This document shows positions 11,002 to 19,510 of a DNA stretch of 42,897 nucleotides, one piece after another. Made by a program: the position numbers and the translations under genes. Within the stretch, counting starts at the first letter, position 1. Every line of letters begins with the position of its first letter. The stretch is from Candidatus Woesearchaeota archaeon CG10_big_fil_rev_8_21_14_0_10_33_12 (GTDB lineage: Archaea > Nanobdellota > Nanobdellia > Woesearchaeales > CG1-02-33-12), in contig PCYE01000025.1 in the NCBI GenBank assembly GCA_002762865.1, forward strand, positions 1-42,897, read 5' to 3'. A model generated the notes under the pieces. That model was not told the DNA's origin. It did not search any database and saw nothing but the letters and a program-made list of their open reading frames with translations.

Positions 11002-11286
11002 TTAAGAATCATCTTTTTTATGTAAATCTTCCTCAAATTTTTCTGCGCATTCCTCTGAACAAAACCTATAGATTGTATTGTCTATCTCTTTTTCAATAAT
11101 AGATTCAGGGCCCATTAAAACTTTTCCACAGCGTCTGCATTTCGCTCCCTGCCCATCATCTTCTGCCCCTTCCATAAAGCCCTGCTCCCAAGGCTCCATT
11201 GCATCATCTTCTACAAGAGAGTCTCTACCTTCTTCAGAATAGACTCTTTCAATGTCTTCTGATTCAGCTGTTTCATCTTTTTTCAT
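11002..11286 (-). CDS. small TRASH/zinc-ribbon-like metal-binding protein
   Basis: CRRCGKVLMGPESIIEKEIDNTIYRFCSEECAEKFEEDL. Confidence 0.7.
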   Translation of the reverse strand: MKKDETAESEDIERVYSEEGRDSLVEDDAMEPWEQGFMEGAEDDGQGAKCRRCGKVLMGPESIIEKEIDNTIYRFCSEECAEKFEEDLHKKDDS

Positions 11287-11402
11287 ATCATACCTCTAAC
11301 AGATTATAATAAAAACAGTTTATATATTAAGTTTTTGGTTTTTGGTACGAAAGCTTTATAAACAATCCATTTTTCCTCTCTAGAGTATAAAGGGTTTATA
11401 AT

Positions 11403-12179
11403 ATGGCAAAAGAAAAATTAGTATTAAAAGCATCAAAAATAAAGAAGAAATGGTACCAGATTCTGGCTCCAAAGGAGTTTAATGAAAATTTAATAGGTGA
11501 AACACCTTCTTTAGATCCAAGGCTTCTTATTGGCAAGGTTATAAGAATTAACCTAATGAACCTTACAAAGGATATTAAAAAACAGAACATTAACATAAGA
11601 TTTAAGATAATAGGATTAATTGAAAACAAGGCACAGACAGAGGTTATAGGATATCAAATCATACCTGCATTCATTAAAAGAATAATAAAGAAAGACAGGA
11701 GTAATCTCCATGATTCTTTTGTCTGTGAAACCTCTGATGGAAAGCGTGTAAGGTTAAAAACCTTGATAATAACAATACGCAAAACAAAAGGGGCTGTTAC
11801 TACTTCTTTAACCAATTCAATGAAAGTTAATTTAAAAGATTATGTTAAAAAAATCAGCTATAAAGAACTTATCAACGAATTGATATCTTACAAATTACAA
11901 ATTAATCTGAAGAATTCCTTAAAAAGCATATACCCTTTAAGGAACTGCGAAATAAAAGAAATGATTTTAGAGGCTGAAAAAAAGATTATTGGTAAAAAAG
12001 AAGAGAAAGAAAAAGTTGAAGTTAAAGAAGAAAGCAGTGAAGCAGAAGAAAAGAAACCAGATAAACCTCAAGTTGAAGAGAAGAAAGAGGAAACAAAACC
12101 AAAAAAAGAGAAAGTAAAAAAAGAAGTTAATCAAGATAATTCTAATAAGGAAGAAAACTCTAAAAACACACAAGAATAA
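11403..12179 (+). CDS. rps3ae: ribosomal protein eS1 (S3Ae) with long charged C-terminal tail
   Basis: KKWYQILAPKEFNENLIGETPSLDPRLLIGKVIRINLMNL...RLKTLIITIRKTKGAVTTSLTNSMK...YPLRNCEIKEMILEAE. Confidence 0.93.
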   Translation: MAKEKLVLKASKIKKKWYQILAPKEFNENLIGETPSLDPRLLIGKVIRINLMNLTKDIKKQNINIRFKIIGLIENKAQTEVIGYQIIPAFIKRIIKKDRSNLHDSFVCETSDGKRVRLKTLIITIRKTKGAVTTSLTNSMKVNLKDYVKKISYKELINELISYKLQINLKNSLKSIYPLRNCEIKEMILEAEKKIIGKKEEKEKVEVKEESSEAEEKKPDKPQVEEKKEETKPKKEKVKKEVNQDNSNKEENSKNTQE

Positions 12180-12180
12180 G

Positions 12181-12372
12181 GTGATGAATATGGCAAAACC
12201 AGTTATTGATTATAAAAAATGCACAAATTGCGGCAATTGCATTGATATCTGCCCTATGCAGGTCTTTGCAAAAGAAGATGATAAAGTTGTTGTTAAAAAG
12301 CCAGAAGAATGCATTGGATGCAGGGCCTGTGAAGTCCAGTGCCCAAAAGGGGCCATTAAAGTGGTTGATTAA
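12181..12372 (+). CDS. 4Fe-4S ferredoxin-type protein
   Basis: CTNCGNCIDICP ... CIGCRACEVQCP double cluster motif. Confidence 0.93.
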   Translation: MMNMAKPVIDYKKCTNCGNCIDICPMQVFAKEDDKVVVKKPEECIGCRACEVQCPKGAIKVVD

Positions 12373-12455
12373 TGATTTTTCTTATAATTTTGTTTTTTCT
12401 AAGTTTTTAGTAAGGTTTTTATATATCAAAACCTAAGAATTGATAGTGGGTATTT

Positions 12456-13616
12456 ATGAATATACAATATAATTTAAAACCAAAAGATAAGCGAAGAGAT
12501 AAACCATTTATTCCAGAAAAAATACTCCCATTTGGTAAATTGCGAACAGACCATATGTTTCTTATGAATTATATTGGGGGAGAGTGGAAAAATCCAAGGA
12601 TTACTCCTTATGGTAACCTTAACATTATGCCAGGTGCAATTGTATTACATTATGGTCAGGCAATATTTGAAGGTGCAAAAGCATTTGAACATGAAGATGG
12701 AAATATTTACACTTTCAGGCTTGATAAAAATGCAAATCGCTTAAATGAATCTGCGAAAATTATGTGTATGCCCAAGATTCCAATAGAAGACCAGATAGAA
12801 GCAGTTCATGCATTAATTGATGTAGAAAGATTATGGTTTCCGAAAAAACAGAAAGGTGCATCAATTTACATAAGGCCATTTATGGTTGGAATAGATGACT
12901 GCTTAGGTGTCCATCCAAGCAAGGAATATACTTTCTGTGTAATGCTCTCACCAAGCGGCCCTTACTATAAAGATGGATTTAATAAGCCAATAAATCTTTT
13001 AATCACAAAGAAGTACCACCGGGCAGCCCCAGGGGGAACAGGAGCTGCAAAAGCAGCTGGAAACTATGGTGCCTCATTAATGGCAGGAGAAATTGCAACT
13101 AAATTTGGAACAAAGCAGGTATTATACCTTAACACAAAAAATACTCTTCTGGAAGAAGCAGGAGCAATGAATCATTATCATATTGAGAATGGAACAATTT
13201 TGATACCAAAATTCAATGATACAATACTGCGCTCCATAACTTCACAATCAGTTATGGAATTAAGCAATCAATTAGGAGTTAGTGTTAAGCAGAAAGAATT
13301 AAGGCTTGAGGACTTTCTGATGGGGATTATAGATGGAAGAATTAGTGAAGCTGGTGGATTAGGAACTGCAGCAGTGATATCCCCTGTTGGAACATATAGA
13401 ATATTGAAAGATGAGTTAATTGGTGATTGTACATTAGATTCAATATTAAACAACAAATTATCTAAAGATGAGTTAGCAAAGCTTTGCACGGATATTAAGG
13501 TTGGAGATGGAGAAATTGGTAATATTTCACTGAAAGTTTATGAGATGTATACTAACATTCAGACTGGGAATCTTCCTGCTCCAGACGGCTGGCTACGTAA
13601 GGTTGAACATCAATAA
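12456..13616 (+). CDS. ilvE: branched-chain amino acid aminotransferase (fold IV)
   Basis: FGKLRTDHMFLMNY...GAIVLHYGQAIFEGAKAF...YIRPFMVG...GGTGAAKAAGNYGASL...EEAGAMNHYHIENG. Confidence 0.92.
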   Translation: MNIQYNLKPKDKRRDKPFIPEKILPFGKLRTDHMFLMNYIGGEWKNPRITPYGNLNIMPGAIVLHYGQAIFEGAKAFEHEDGNIYTFRLDKNANRLNESAKIMCMPKIPIEDQIEAVHALIDVERLWFPKKQKGASIYIRPFMVGIDDCLGVHPSKEYTFCVMLSPSGPYYKDGFNKPINLLITKKYHRAAPGGTGAAKAAGNYGASLMAGEIATKFGTKQVLYLNTKNTLLEEAGAMNHYHIENGTILIPKFNDTILRSITSQSVMELSNQLGVSVKQKELRLEDFLMGIIDGRISEAGGLGTAAVISPVGTYRILKDELIGDCTLDSILNNKLSKDELAKLCTDIKVGDGEIGNISLKVYEMYTNIQTGNLPAPDGWLRKVEHQ

Positions 13617-13648
13617 AATAAATTCTAAATAAAATAATAGTATGCAAA

Positions 13649-13664
13649 TAGCCCCGCACGGATT
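13649..13664. repeat. tRNA-Gln 3'-end remnant (putative distal att site)
   Basis: TAGCCCCGCACGGATT, identical to 24922-24937, not followed by the rest of a tRNA. Confidence 0.8.
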
Positions 13665-13748
13665 AGGTACCTTCTATGGCCACTTTTTGGGACTACTTGT
13701 TCTCGATGTATCGTTTCACTCTTTAGATAGAACTTAACTCGCCTAGTA

Positions 13749-14252
13749 TTATGAGCAAGATGAATCAAAAAGGCCTATATTTTTAGCATATTCCTTCTCA
13801 AATCCTTTTTTCTTAGCATATTCATATGATAATATCTTACAAGTATTTTCTTCTGGACCAAAATCAATCATGTCGGGTAAAATTTTTTTAAAATTAGTTT
13901 TATCCCATTCTCTAAGAGAAAATTTTCGATGTATAAATTCGTGAATGAATTCACACATGATATACTCTTTAGGTATTCCTTTTTTTATTGCAATCATATT
14001 TATTTTAGACAAATAGTTAGCATATCTTTGTGGCTTTGTTAAATTGAGTATAGAAGGGGGTAAATTATCAAGACTTAAACCAGCTTTTCGTATTTCTATG
14101 TTTATTTCTGAGATTTCATATTCAAAATATTCAAATGAATCAGAATCTACTTTTAGAATTTCTTTTGCATTACTATCTAAGATTATTGTTTTTCTATTTT
14201 TTTTAAGATATTCTAATATTATTTGTTCAACTTTTTCATGATTTTTATTCAT
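13749..14252 (-). CDS. HEXXH-containing putative zinc metallopeptidase
   Basis: CEFIHEFIHRKF contains HEFIH; acidic residues downstream (GPEENTCKILSYEYA). Function inferred from the motif only. Confidence 0.6.
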   Translation of the reverse strand: MNKNHEKVEQIILEYLKKNRKTIILDSNAKEILKVDSDSFEYFEYEISEINIEIRKAGLSLDNLPPSILNLTKPQRYANYLSKINMIAIKKGIPKEYIMCEFIHEFIHRKFSLREWDKTNFKKILPDMIDFGPEENTCKILSYEYAKKKGFEKEYAKNIGLFDSSCS

Positions 14253-14282
14253 TGACTTACCACCATGGTATAACTCATACTG

Positions 14283-14741
14283 CTATCGTTTCATATGAAT
14301 TTTTATCTTTTTTTCCATTTCTGTTTTTATGTTCATGCCCCTATGATATTGTTCTTCAAAATCAGTCCTTTTGTACTCCCAATACTTTAGAAGATTATGG
14401 GTAAACACAATCCTTTTTATATTGTATTCAAGGAGTTTATCACTCAAGTCATTACTGATAAATCCCTTTTGTAAACAATCCATAATCAGAGTGTGGTGTC
14501 TATAGCTCTTTTCCCATATCTTGTCAACGTTTGGAGTGCAAGTTAAATGATTCTTACCATATTCTATTGTGTAAATGCATTTGAGGTATATTTCGATGAT
14601 GCTGTTTAAGATTGAAAACGCTTCCAACAAAAAACCATAGTTGTATGCTTTCATGATATGGTCATCCACAGTGGAAGCTGATAATAATTCAATATCCTTT
14701 TTAATACAACTGTTGGAATTAATTGAGTTTTCAGATACCAT
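14283..14741 (-). CDS. HEPN-like helical protein
   Basis: All-helical 152 aa with KRIVFTHNLLKY (R-x4-H, HEPN-type signature). Confidence 0.5.
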   Translation of the reverse strand: MVSENSINSNSCIKKDIELLSASTVDDHIMKAYNYGFLLEAFSILNSIIEIYLKCIYTIEYGKNHLTCTPNVDKIWEKSYRHHTLIMDCLQKGFISNDLSDKLLEYNIKRIVFTHNLLKYWEYKRTDFEEQYHRGMNIKTEMEKKIKIHMKR

Positions 14742-14862
14742 AATTCATTACCTAACTTAAACTATGTTTTATTAAAGTATATATATAAATTTACTCTTTT
14801 TATCGCCAAAAAAATCATATGCCTCAATCGGTAATAGATAGTTTTTGTTAGTTTTTAGGGGA

Positions 14863-15807
14863 TTATAAAGAATTATCAAGCATATTATTAAAAAAATCCT
14901 TATTTGAAAATATTGCTTTTTGAAATATCTCAACTAATACATAATTTCTTGCCATTATTGCAGTAAGAGCTTTTAATAAAATCACCGTTCTTGTTTCGTC
15001 AACTTGGTCTAAAGTGTATTTGTCTCTTTCTTCATAAGTACAGTGGCATATATCATTTCTTAGTTTATTATATGGAGAATCCCATAACAAAGGGAATTCT
15101 TTTTGAAAGTAATCATAAATTTCCTTATTATTTTTAATATCTTTAAAAGGGGTACCAGTTAATAGTCTATAGTATTCTTCCAATATCTTAAGGTAAATTT
15201 CCATAGCATCAGAATATAACCTTAGAGAGATATATTCTTTTAATTTAATATCCAATTTTTCTTTTTTTTCATTAATCTCTCGATATTTTTCAATAGCGTT
15301 AAGAACTTGATTGATTCTTTGAGGGTCTATACCTATTTTTTCATTAAGTTTTTTATTTACTTCAGGGGTAATTTTTTTTGTAAGTTGTTTAAATGTTTCT
15401 TCTCTAAAACTAGATGAATCATTAAAATCAGGAATGTTATTTTTATCTAATCCAAATGCTTTCCATATATATCCAGGTTCTATCTTTTCTCCTTTATCTT
15501 GCTTTTCTTTTATTTTCAATAAATCTTCTTTATTAATGCCTAAAGGTTCAGCTATTGTAAAAATATCCAGTTTTTTCCTAACAATATCCTTAAATATTGG
15601 AAGATATGTTTTATAAATATGTGTTTTCTCCAATGGCTCCCCAGTTATTTTATCTTTTCCTGCATCAATGAGTTTCAAGTCCATTCCAATAAAAAGACCA
15701 AACAAAGATAAATTAAGCCCTTTTGGATTTTCTTTTAATATATCATTAAATTTCTCAACATTTTTTAATTGATCTTCTTCTGATAAATATTTTTTCATCT
15801 CATCCAT
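14863..15807 (-). CDS. hypothetical protein with C-terminal HEPN-like module
   Basis: SPYNKLRNDICHCTYEER contains RNxxxH. ATG at 15807 preferred over TTG at 15828 because of the TATA position. Confidence 0.6.
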   Translation of the reverse strand: MDEMKKYLSEEDQLKNVEKFNDILKENPKGLNLSLFGLFIGMDLKLIDAGKDKITGEPLEKTHIYKTYLPIFKDIVRKKLDIFTIAEPLGINKEDLLKIKEKQDKGEKIEPGYIWKAFGLDKNNIPDFNDSSSFREETFKQLTKKITPEVNKKLNEKIGIDPQRINQVLNAIEKYREINEKKEKLDIKLKEYISLRLYSDAMEIYLKILEEYYRLLTGTPFKDIKNNKEIYDYFQKEFPLLWDSPYNKLRNDICHCTYEERDKYTLDQVDETRTVILLKALTAIMARNYVLVEIFQKAIFSNKDFFNNMLDNSL

Positions 15808-15852
15808 AATCAAACTAATGAATTTCAAACTTTAAATATATTACCAATATTA

Positions 15853-15904
15853 TTCAGAAACTCCATAAAAATGCCTTATTTTAAGACAAAAAGCTTATTA
15901 AAAT
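15853..15904. repeat. island intergenic repeat, copy 1
   Basis: TTCAGAAACTCCATAAAAATGCCTTATTTTAAGACAAAAAGCTTATTAAAAT, aligns ungapped to copies 2 and 3. Confidence 0.8.
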
Positions 15905-15917
15905 TAAATCTTTTAAA

Positions 15918-16286
15918 TTATCTTTTTCTTTCAAAAGCTTCTCTCAAAGTAGGAATACTTTCTTGAAATTTTCTTTCTTCAGTAGCTGATGTTGTCCTTA
16001 CGTGTATATCACTTGGAAAACGTGTTTCACCACTATAAACTTTTCTATGTTCTGGGTATTTTTTTCTATAATAACCTATCATTATAAAACCAATTATCAT
16101 AAATACAATACCTAAAACCATGCTAGGATAATAAAGAAAGGAATTTGGTGCTTTTATTCCATAATTTTTTGCTGATAAAATAAATGAATAACCTAAAAAA
16201 AATGTTCCAAGTAAGATAGATATTATAAATGATGCAATAAGCTTTAATCTATTAAAAAGTTCTCTCAAATAGTTTGAAAAACTCAT
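15918..16286 (-). CDS. small membrane protein
   Basis: Two hydrophobic segments (LIASFIISILLGTFFLGYSFIL; MVLGIVFMIIGFIMIGYY) plus a charged cytosolic-type tail. Confidence 0.6.
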   Translation of the reverse strand: MSFSNYLRELFNRLKLIASFIISILLGTFFLGYSFILSAKNYGIKAPNSFLYYPSMVLGIVFMIIGFIMIGYYRKKYPEHRKVYSGETRFPSDIHVRTTSATEERKFQESIPTLREAFERKR

Positions 16287-16341
16287 TATATTAAATTAAT
16301 TGGTTTATAAGTATAAAAATCTTACTATATTTTATTTTTTG

Positions 16342-16704
16342 TTATAATTGTATTTCTATAATTGTTTTTTCAAAACTTAGATTGAATAAAAGGATAAGTG
16401 CTATAATAAGGATAATTGTCATAACAACAAAAAAAATAAATTTAAATCTTTGAGATTTATTTTTAAGAAGTTCCATTAAAAGTGCTGACCATAAACTTAA
16501 AACTATTCCACAAAGTATGGTTAAAAGAAGTGATAACCAAAATGGCAGGGTAATTAATTGTGTAATCCTAGCATTAGCATTTACACTTTCACCTGTTGTT
16601 ATTTGGTCATGAACATTTCTTTCTGTAAGGTTTTGTCCTAAAACTAAGAATGGGAATAGTAAAAGAAAGCATATCAACAGTACGAATAAGAATTTTTTTC
16701 TCAT
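16342..16704 (-). CDS. membrane protein with N-terminal signal-like helix
   Basis: MRKKFLFVLLICFLLLFPFLVLG followed by two further hydrophobic helices. Confidence 0.55.
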   Translation of the reverse strand: MRKKFLFVLLICFLLLFPFLVLGQNLTERNVHDQITTGESVNANARITQLITLPFWLSLLLTILCGIVLSLWSALLMELLKNKSQRFKFIFFVVMTIILIIALILLFNLSFEKTIIEIQL

Positions 16705-16781
16705 TTTAACCCTTAAATCACACTTTATTGGTATCCTTAAAATTTTAAAATATAAAAACCTTTGTATATAAATCAAAATCT

Positions 16782-16833
16782 TTCAGAAATGCCGTAAAAA
16801 TGCCTTAAATAAAGCCACAAAGATTTAATAAAC
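16782..16833. repeat. island intergenic repeat, copy 2
   Basis: TTCAGAAATGCCGTAAAAATGCCTTAAATAAAGCCACAAAGATTTAATAAAC; contains AATGCCGTAAA AATGCCTTAAA in tandem. Confidence 0.85.
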
Positions 16834-16898
16834 ACAAATTGCTTCTCCAATAGTAAATATACAAAATTTATTTAAATTAAGAGATATTATAATGCTTA

Positions 16899-17756
16899 AT
16901 GGCAAAAAAATTAACCAAAAAGAATAAAAAAGAAATGAATGATTCAACAGAGGGTTTAATTACAAAAGGAATTTCTTTAGTAACATTAGGCAAACATGAA
17001 GAAGCTATTAAATGTTTTGATAAAGCTTTAGAGATTAATCCTAATCACGCACTTCCTTGGTATAATAAAGGATTTTCTTTAACAAAATTAGGTAAATATA
17101 AAGAAGCTATTGAATGTTATGATAAAGCTTTAAAGATTAATCCTAATTTTGAATTTGCTTGGAATAATAAAGGAGTTTCTTTAGCAAGATTATGCAAATA
17201 TGATGAAGCTATTCAATGTTATGATAAAGCTTTAGACATTAACCCTAATCTTCATTCTGCTTGGGATAGTAGAGGAGGTTCTTTGTTTGGGTTAGGTAAG
17301 TATAAAGAATCAATAGAATGCTATGATAAAGCTTTAGAAATCAATTCTGATGATGAAATTACTTGGGATAATAAAGGAGGTTCTTTAGCAAGATTATGCA
17401 AATATGATGAAGCTATTCAATGTTATGATAAAGCTTTAGACATTAACCCTAATCTTCATTCTGCTTGGGATAATAAAGGTCGTTCTTTGTTTGGGTTAGG
17501 CAAATATAAAGAATCAATTAAGTGTTTTGATAAAGCTTTAAAAATCAATTCTAATAATGAACATGCTTGGCGATTTAGAGGAGGTTCTTTGTTTGGATTA
17601 GGTAAGTATAAAGAATCAATAGAATGCTATGATAAAGCTTTAAAGATTAATCCTAATGATAAACTCGCTTGGTATAATAAAGGAATTTCTTTAGAAAAAT
17701 TAGGCAAAAATGATGAAGCTAAACGATGTTTTGATAAAGCACTTAAGCTTGGATAA
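16899..17756 (+). CDS. tetratricopeptide repeat protein
   Basis: Tandem 34-aa repeats (AWxNKGxSLxxLGKYxEAIxCYDKALxINPN). Confidence 0.9.
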   Translation: MAKKLTKKNKKEMNDSTEGLITKGISLVTLGKHEEAIKCFDKALEINPNHALPWYNKGFSLTKLGKYKEAIECYDKALKINPNFEFAWNNKGVSLARLCKYDEAIQCYDKALDINPNLHSAWDSRGGSLFGLGKYKESIECYDKALEINSDDEITWDNKGGSLARLCKYDEAIQCYDKALDINPNLHSAWDNKGRSLFGLGKYKESIKCFDKALKINSNNEHAWRFRGGSLFGLGKYKESIECYDKALKINPNDKLAWYNKGISLEKLGKNDEAKRCFDKALKLG

Positions 17757-17786
17757 ATAAGTATTTCATCACTCTATTTAATTTAA

Positions 17787-19103
17787 CTACTCTTCAATCT
17801 TTTTTATTAAATCATCCATATCAACTGGCCGAAATTTCGTCAATTCAGTAGATATGTTTATTCTCTTATTCTTTTTGTCTATGAATGGATATTTTTCTAA
17901 TTTATTGTTGTGGTGATGTCCGCAAATTGCCCAACCATCCCAATCTGAAGGTATATTGGCAGGGTCATGGACAAGGTAAAATTTTTTGCCTTTGTATTCA
18001 ATTATTAGGTTATCAAACACATTCTTTGTTCTGGATATTTTATCGTGTTGATTTCTTTCTTCAGAAGGTTCATAAGAAAAACCTCTAATGAAAAATATGT
18101 CACCATTTAGTTTTTTCATCCAGTAATCTGCTGGTCTGCTTGGGATTTGAATATCTTTATTCTTACCAAAACTCATATCGCCAAGGAAATAAACCCTATC
18201 CCTTCTGCTGACTATATTATTCCAATTATCAATAAGAGTTTTATTCATATCTTCTGTATTAAGAAAAGGTCTTTTGCAATATTTGATTATATTTGTGTGG
18301 TCTAGATGTAAATCTGAGGTGATATATGTTTTAGGTTTCGCAAAAATATCTTTTATTTTAGAAATAATGTTCTTCCTTGGAACTCTTAAACCAGAACCCA
18401 TAAAATCTTCAGGGTTAAACCTGCCTTCAAAATACGCCTTTAATAAGTCAGAAGTTTTTGAGTAAATATCTTTGCTTTTAGCTAATTTCCTATCTAACAA
18501 TCTTCTTAAGAGGAAATCATATTCTTTGAGGATTTTTTGTCCTTTAAGCAAAGTCAACCTAACTACAACATGGTCAAAATTAAGTTTTGGTTTGTTTTTA
18601 ATATAATCTTTAATTCTCTTAAACTTATCTTCTTCTAGTTTCATAGCAATTGTTGCATGAAATGAGAAATCTTTTTCATAATCAAATGGTTTAAGTTCAC
18701 AATATTTTCCCAAAGTTTTAGATAAATTCCATCTAAAGTTATCTAACTCCTTACTTGGCATTATATCCACAAAAACTACATTGCTATGTTCAAATGTGTT
18801 AAATCCTTCAACTTTGAATTTCATCAAAGGATTGTCAACACATAATTGTCTAAAATCTCGAATTAATCTTTCTTCATCATTAGTGTAAAATGGGCCTGCT
18901 AAACTGATATGCGGAACTGCTCTTCTTGTTGTTAATCGGAATTTCTTTTTAACATCATGGATTAACTCTTTGATTTCGTGTTTTGCTTTTCCATGAAACC
19001 TAAATTCTATTAAATAATTTAACTCTCCATTTTCAGAATGTTTTTTCCTAACATGTCTTCTTCTATGATGAATGTGTTTCTTTCTTGTTCTAACTCTAGC
19101 CAT
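17787..19103 (-). CDS. 2H phosphoesterase (2'-5' RNA ligase/LigT-like) fused to calcineurin-type metallophosphoesterase
   Basis: N-terminal HISLAGPF and FHATIAMKL (two HxS/T motifs); C-terminal TSDLHLDH, NWNNIVSRRDRVYFLGDMSFG, ICGHHHN. ATG at 19103 preferred (TATA TTTTATATAAAA reverse strand ~19121-19137). Confidence 0.8.
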   Translation of the reverse strand: MARVRTRKKHIHHRRRHVRKKHSENGELNYLIEFRFHGKAKHEIKELIHDVKKKFRLTTRRAVPHISLAGPFYTNDEERLIRDFRQLCVDNPLMKFKVEGFNTFEHSNVVFVDIMPSKELDNFRWNLSKTLGKYCELKPFDYEKDFSFHATIAMKLEEDKFKRIKDYIKNKPKLNFDHVVVRLTLLKGQKILKEYDFLLRRLLDRKLAKSKDIYSKTSDLLKAYFEGRFNPEDFMGSGLRVPRKNIISKIKDIFAKPKTYITSDLHLDHTNIIKYCKRPFLNTEDMNKTLIDNWNNIVSRRDRVYFLGDMSFGKNKDIQIPSRPADYWMKKLNGDIFFIRGFSYEPSEERNQHDKISRTKNVFDNLIIEYKGKKFYLVHDPANIPSDWDGWAICGHHHNNKLEKYPFIDKKNKRINISTELTKFRPVDMDDLIKKIEE

Positions 19104-19158
19104 TTCATTAGACAATATAAGGTTTTATATAAAAATATTACTATCAATCCTTAAATCC

Positions 19159-19210
19159 TTCAGAAATGCCGTAAGAACGCCTTATTTTAAGTCACAAAGT
19201 TTATTAAAAG
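19159..19210. repeat. island intergenic repeat, copy 3
   Basis: TTCAGAAATGCCGTAAGAACGCCTTATTTTAAGTCACAAAGTTTATTAAAAG. Confidence 0.85.
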
Positions 19211-19382
19211 AAAAATAAGTAGGATACACTATAAACCTTGTTAGCAACCAGCTTATAGGAGAACATTAAATTACAGAAATCACATTATACATCTCTCTCA
19301 TGTAAGTCTTTTACAGCCCAATCAAACAAAAACCATTTTTTATTATAAATATAGGTTAAGAAAAAGACCTACAAAACAAACA

Positions 19383-19390
19383 TTTATATA
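19383..19390 (+). promoter_or_regulatory. TATA box (TTTATATA) of the biosynthetic-like operon
   Basis: Last base is 27 nt before the ATG at 19417; same 27-nt spacing as TTTATATA 24244-24251 to ATG 24278. Confidence 0.65.
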
Positions 19391-19416
19391 TTATTAACTC
19401 TAGTGTAGTAATTAAT

Positions 19417-19509
19417 ATGAAAAATCAAAGTATTTGGAATTTCAAATACATGTGGGGTCAAATGGTTGGTTTGAGTTATAGACTAAGTGATGGAGATAAG
19501 GTAAGTTAA
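19417..19509 (+). CDS. 30-aa peptide ORF, first cistron of the operon (candidate precursor or leader peptide)
   Basis: MKNQSIWNFKYMWGQMVGLSYRLSDGDKVS*; positioned for near-leaderless translation; stop is 1 nt before the next ATG. Confidence 0.55.
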   Translation: MKNQSIWNFKYMWGQMVGLSYRLSDGDKVS

Positions 19510-19510
19510 A

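Noticed and set aside
13665-13700. Possible further tRNA-Gln pseudogene sequence (TGGCCACT at 13677-13684) after the 16-bp repeat
   Set aside because: Only an 8-bp match with wrong spacing; may be chance, so only the 16-bp repeat is claimed.
14863-15828. ORF-track start at 15828 (TTG), likewise 19115 (TTG)
   Set aside because: Archaeal TATA positions and downstream ATG codons (15807; 19103) fit better as starts.
16899-17756. Regular short repeats that might suggest a CRISPR or minisatellite
   Set aside because: They are in-frame 102-bp TPR units in one ORF. No CRISPR array or cas gene was seen in the window.
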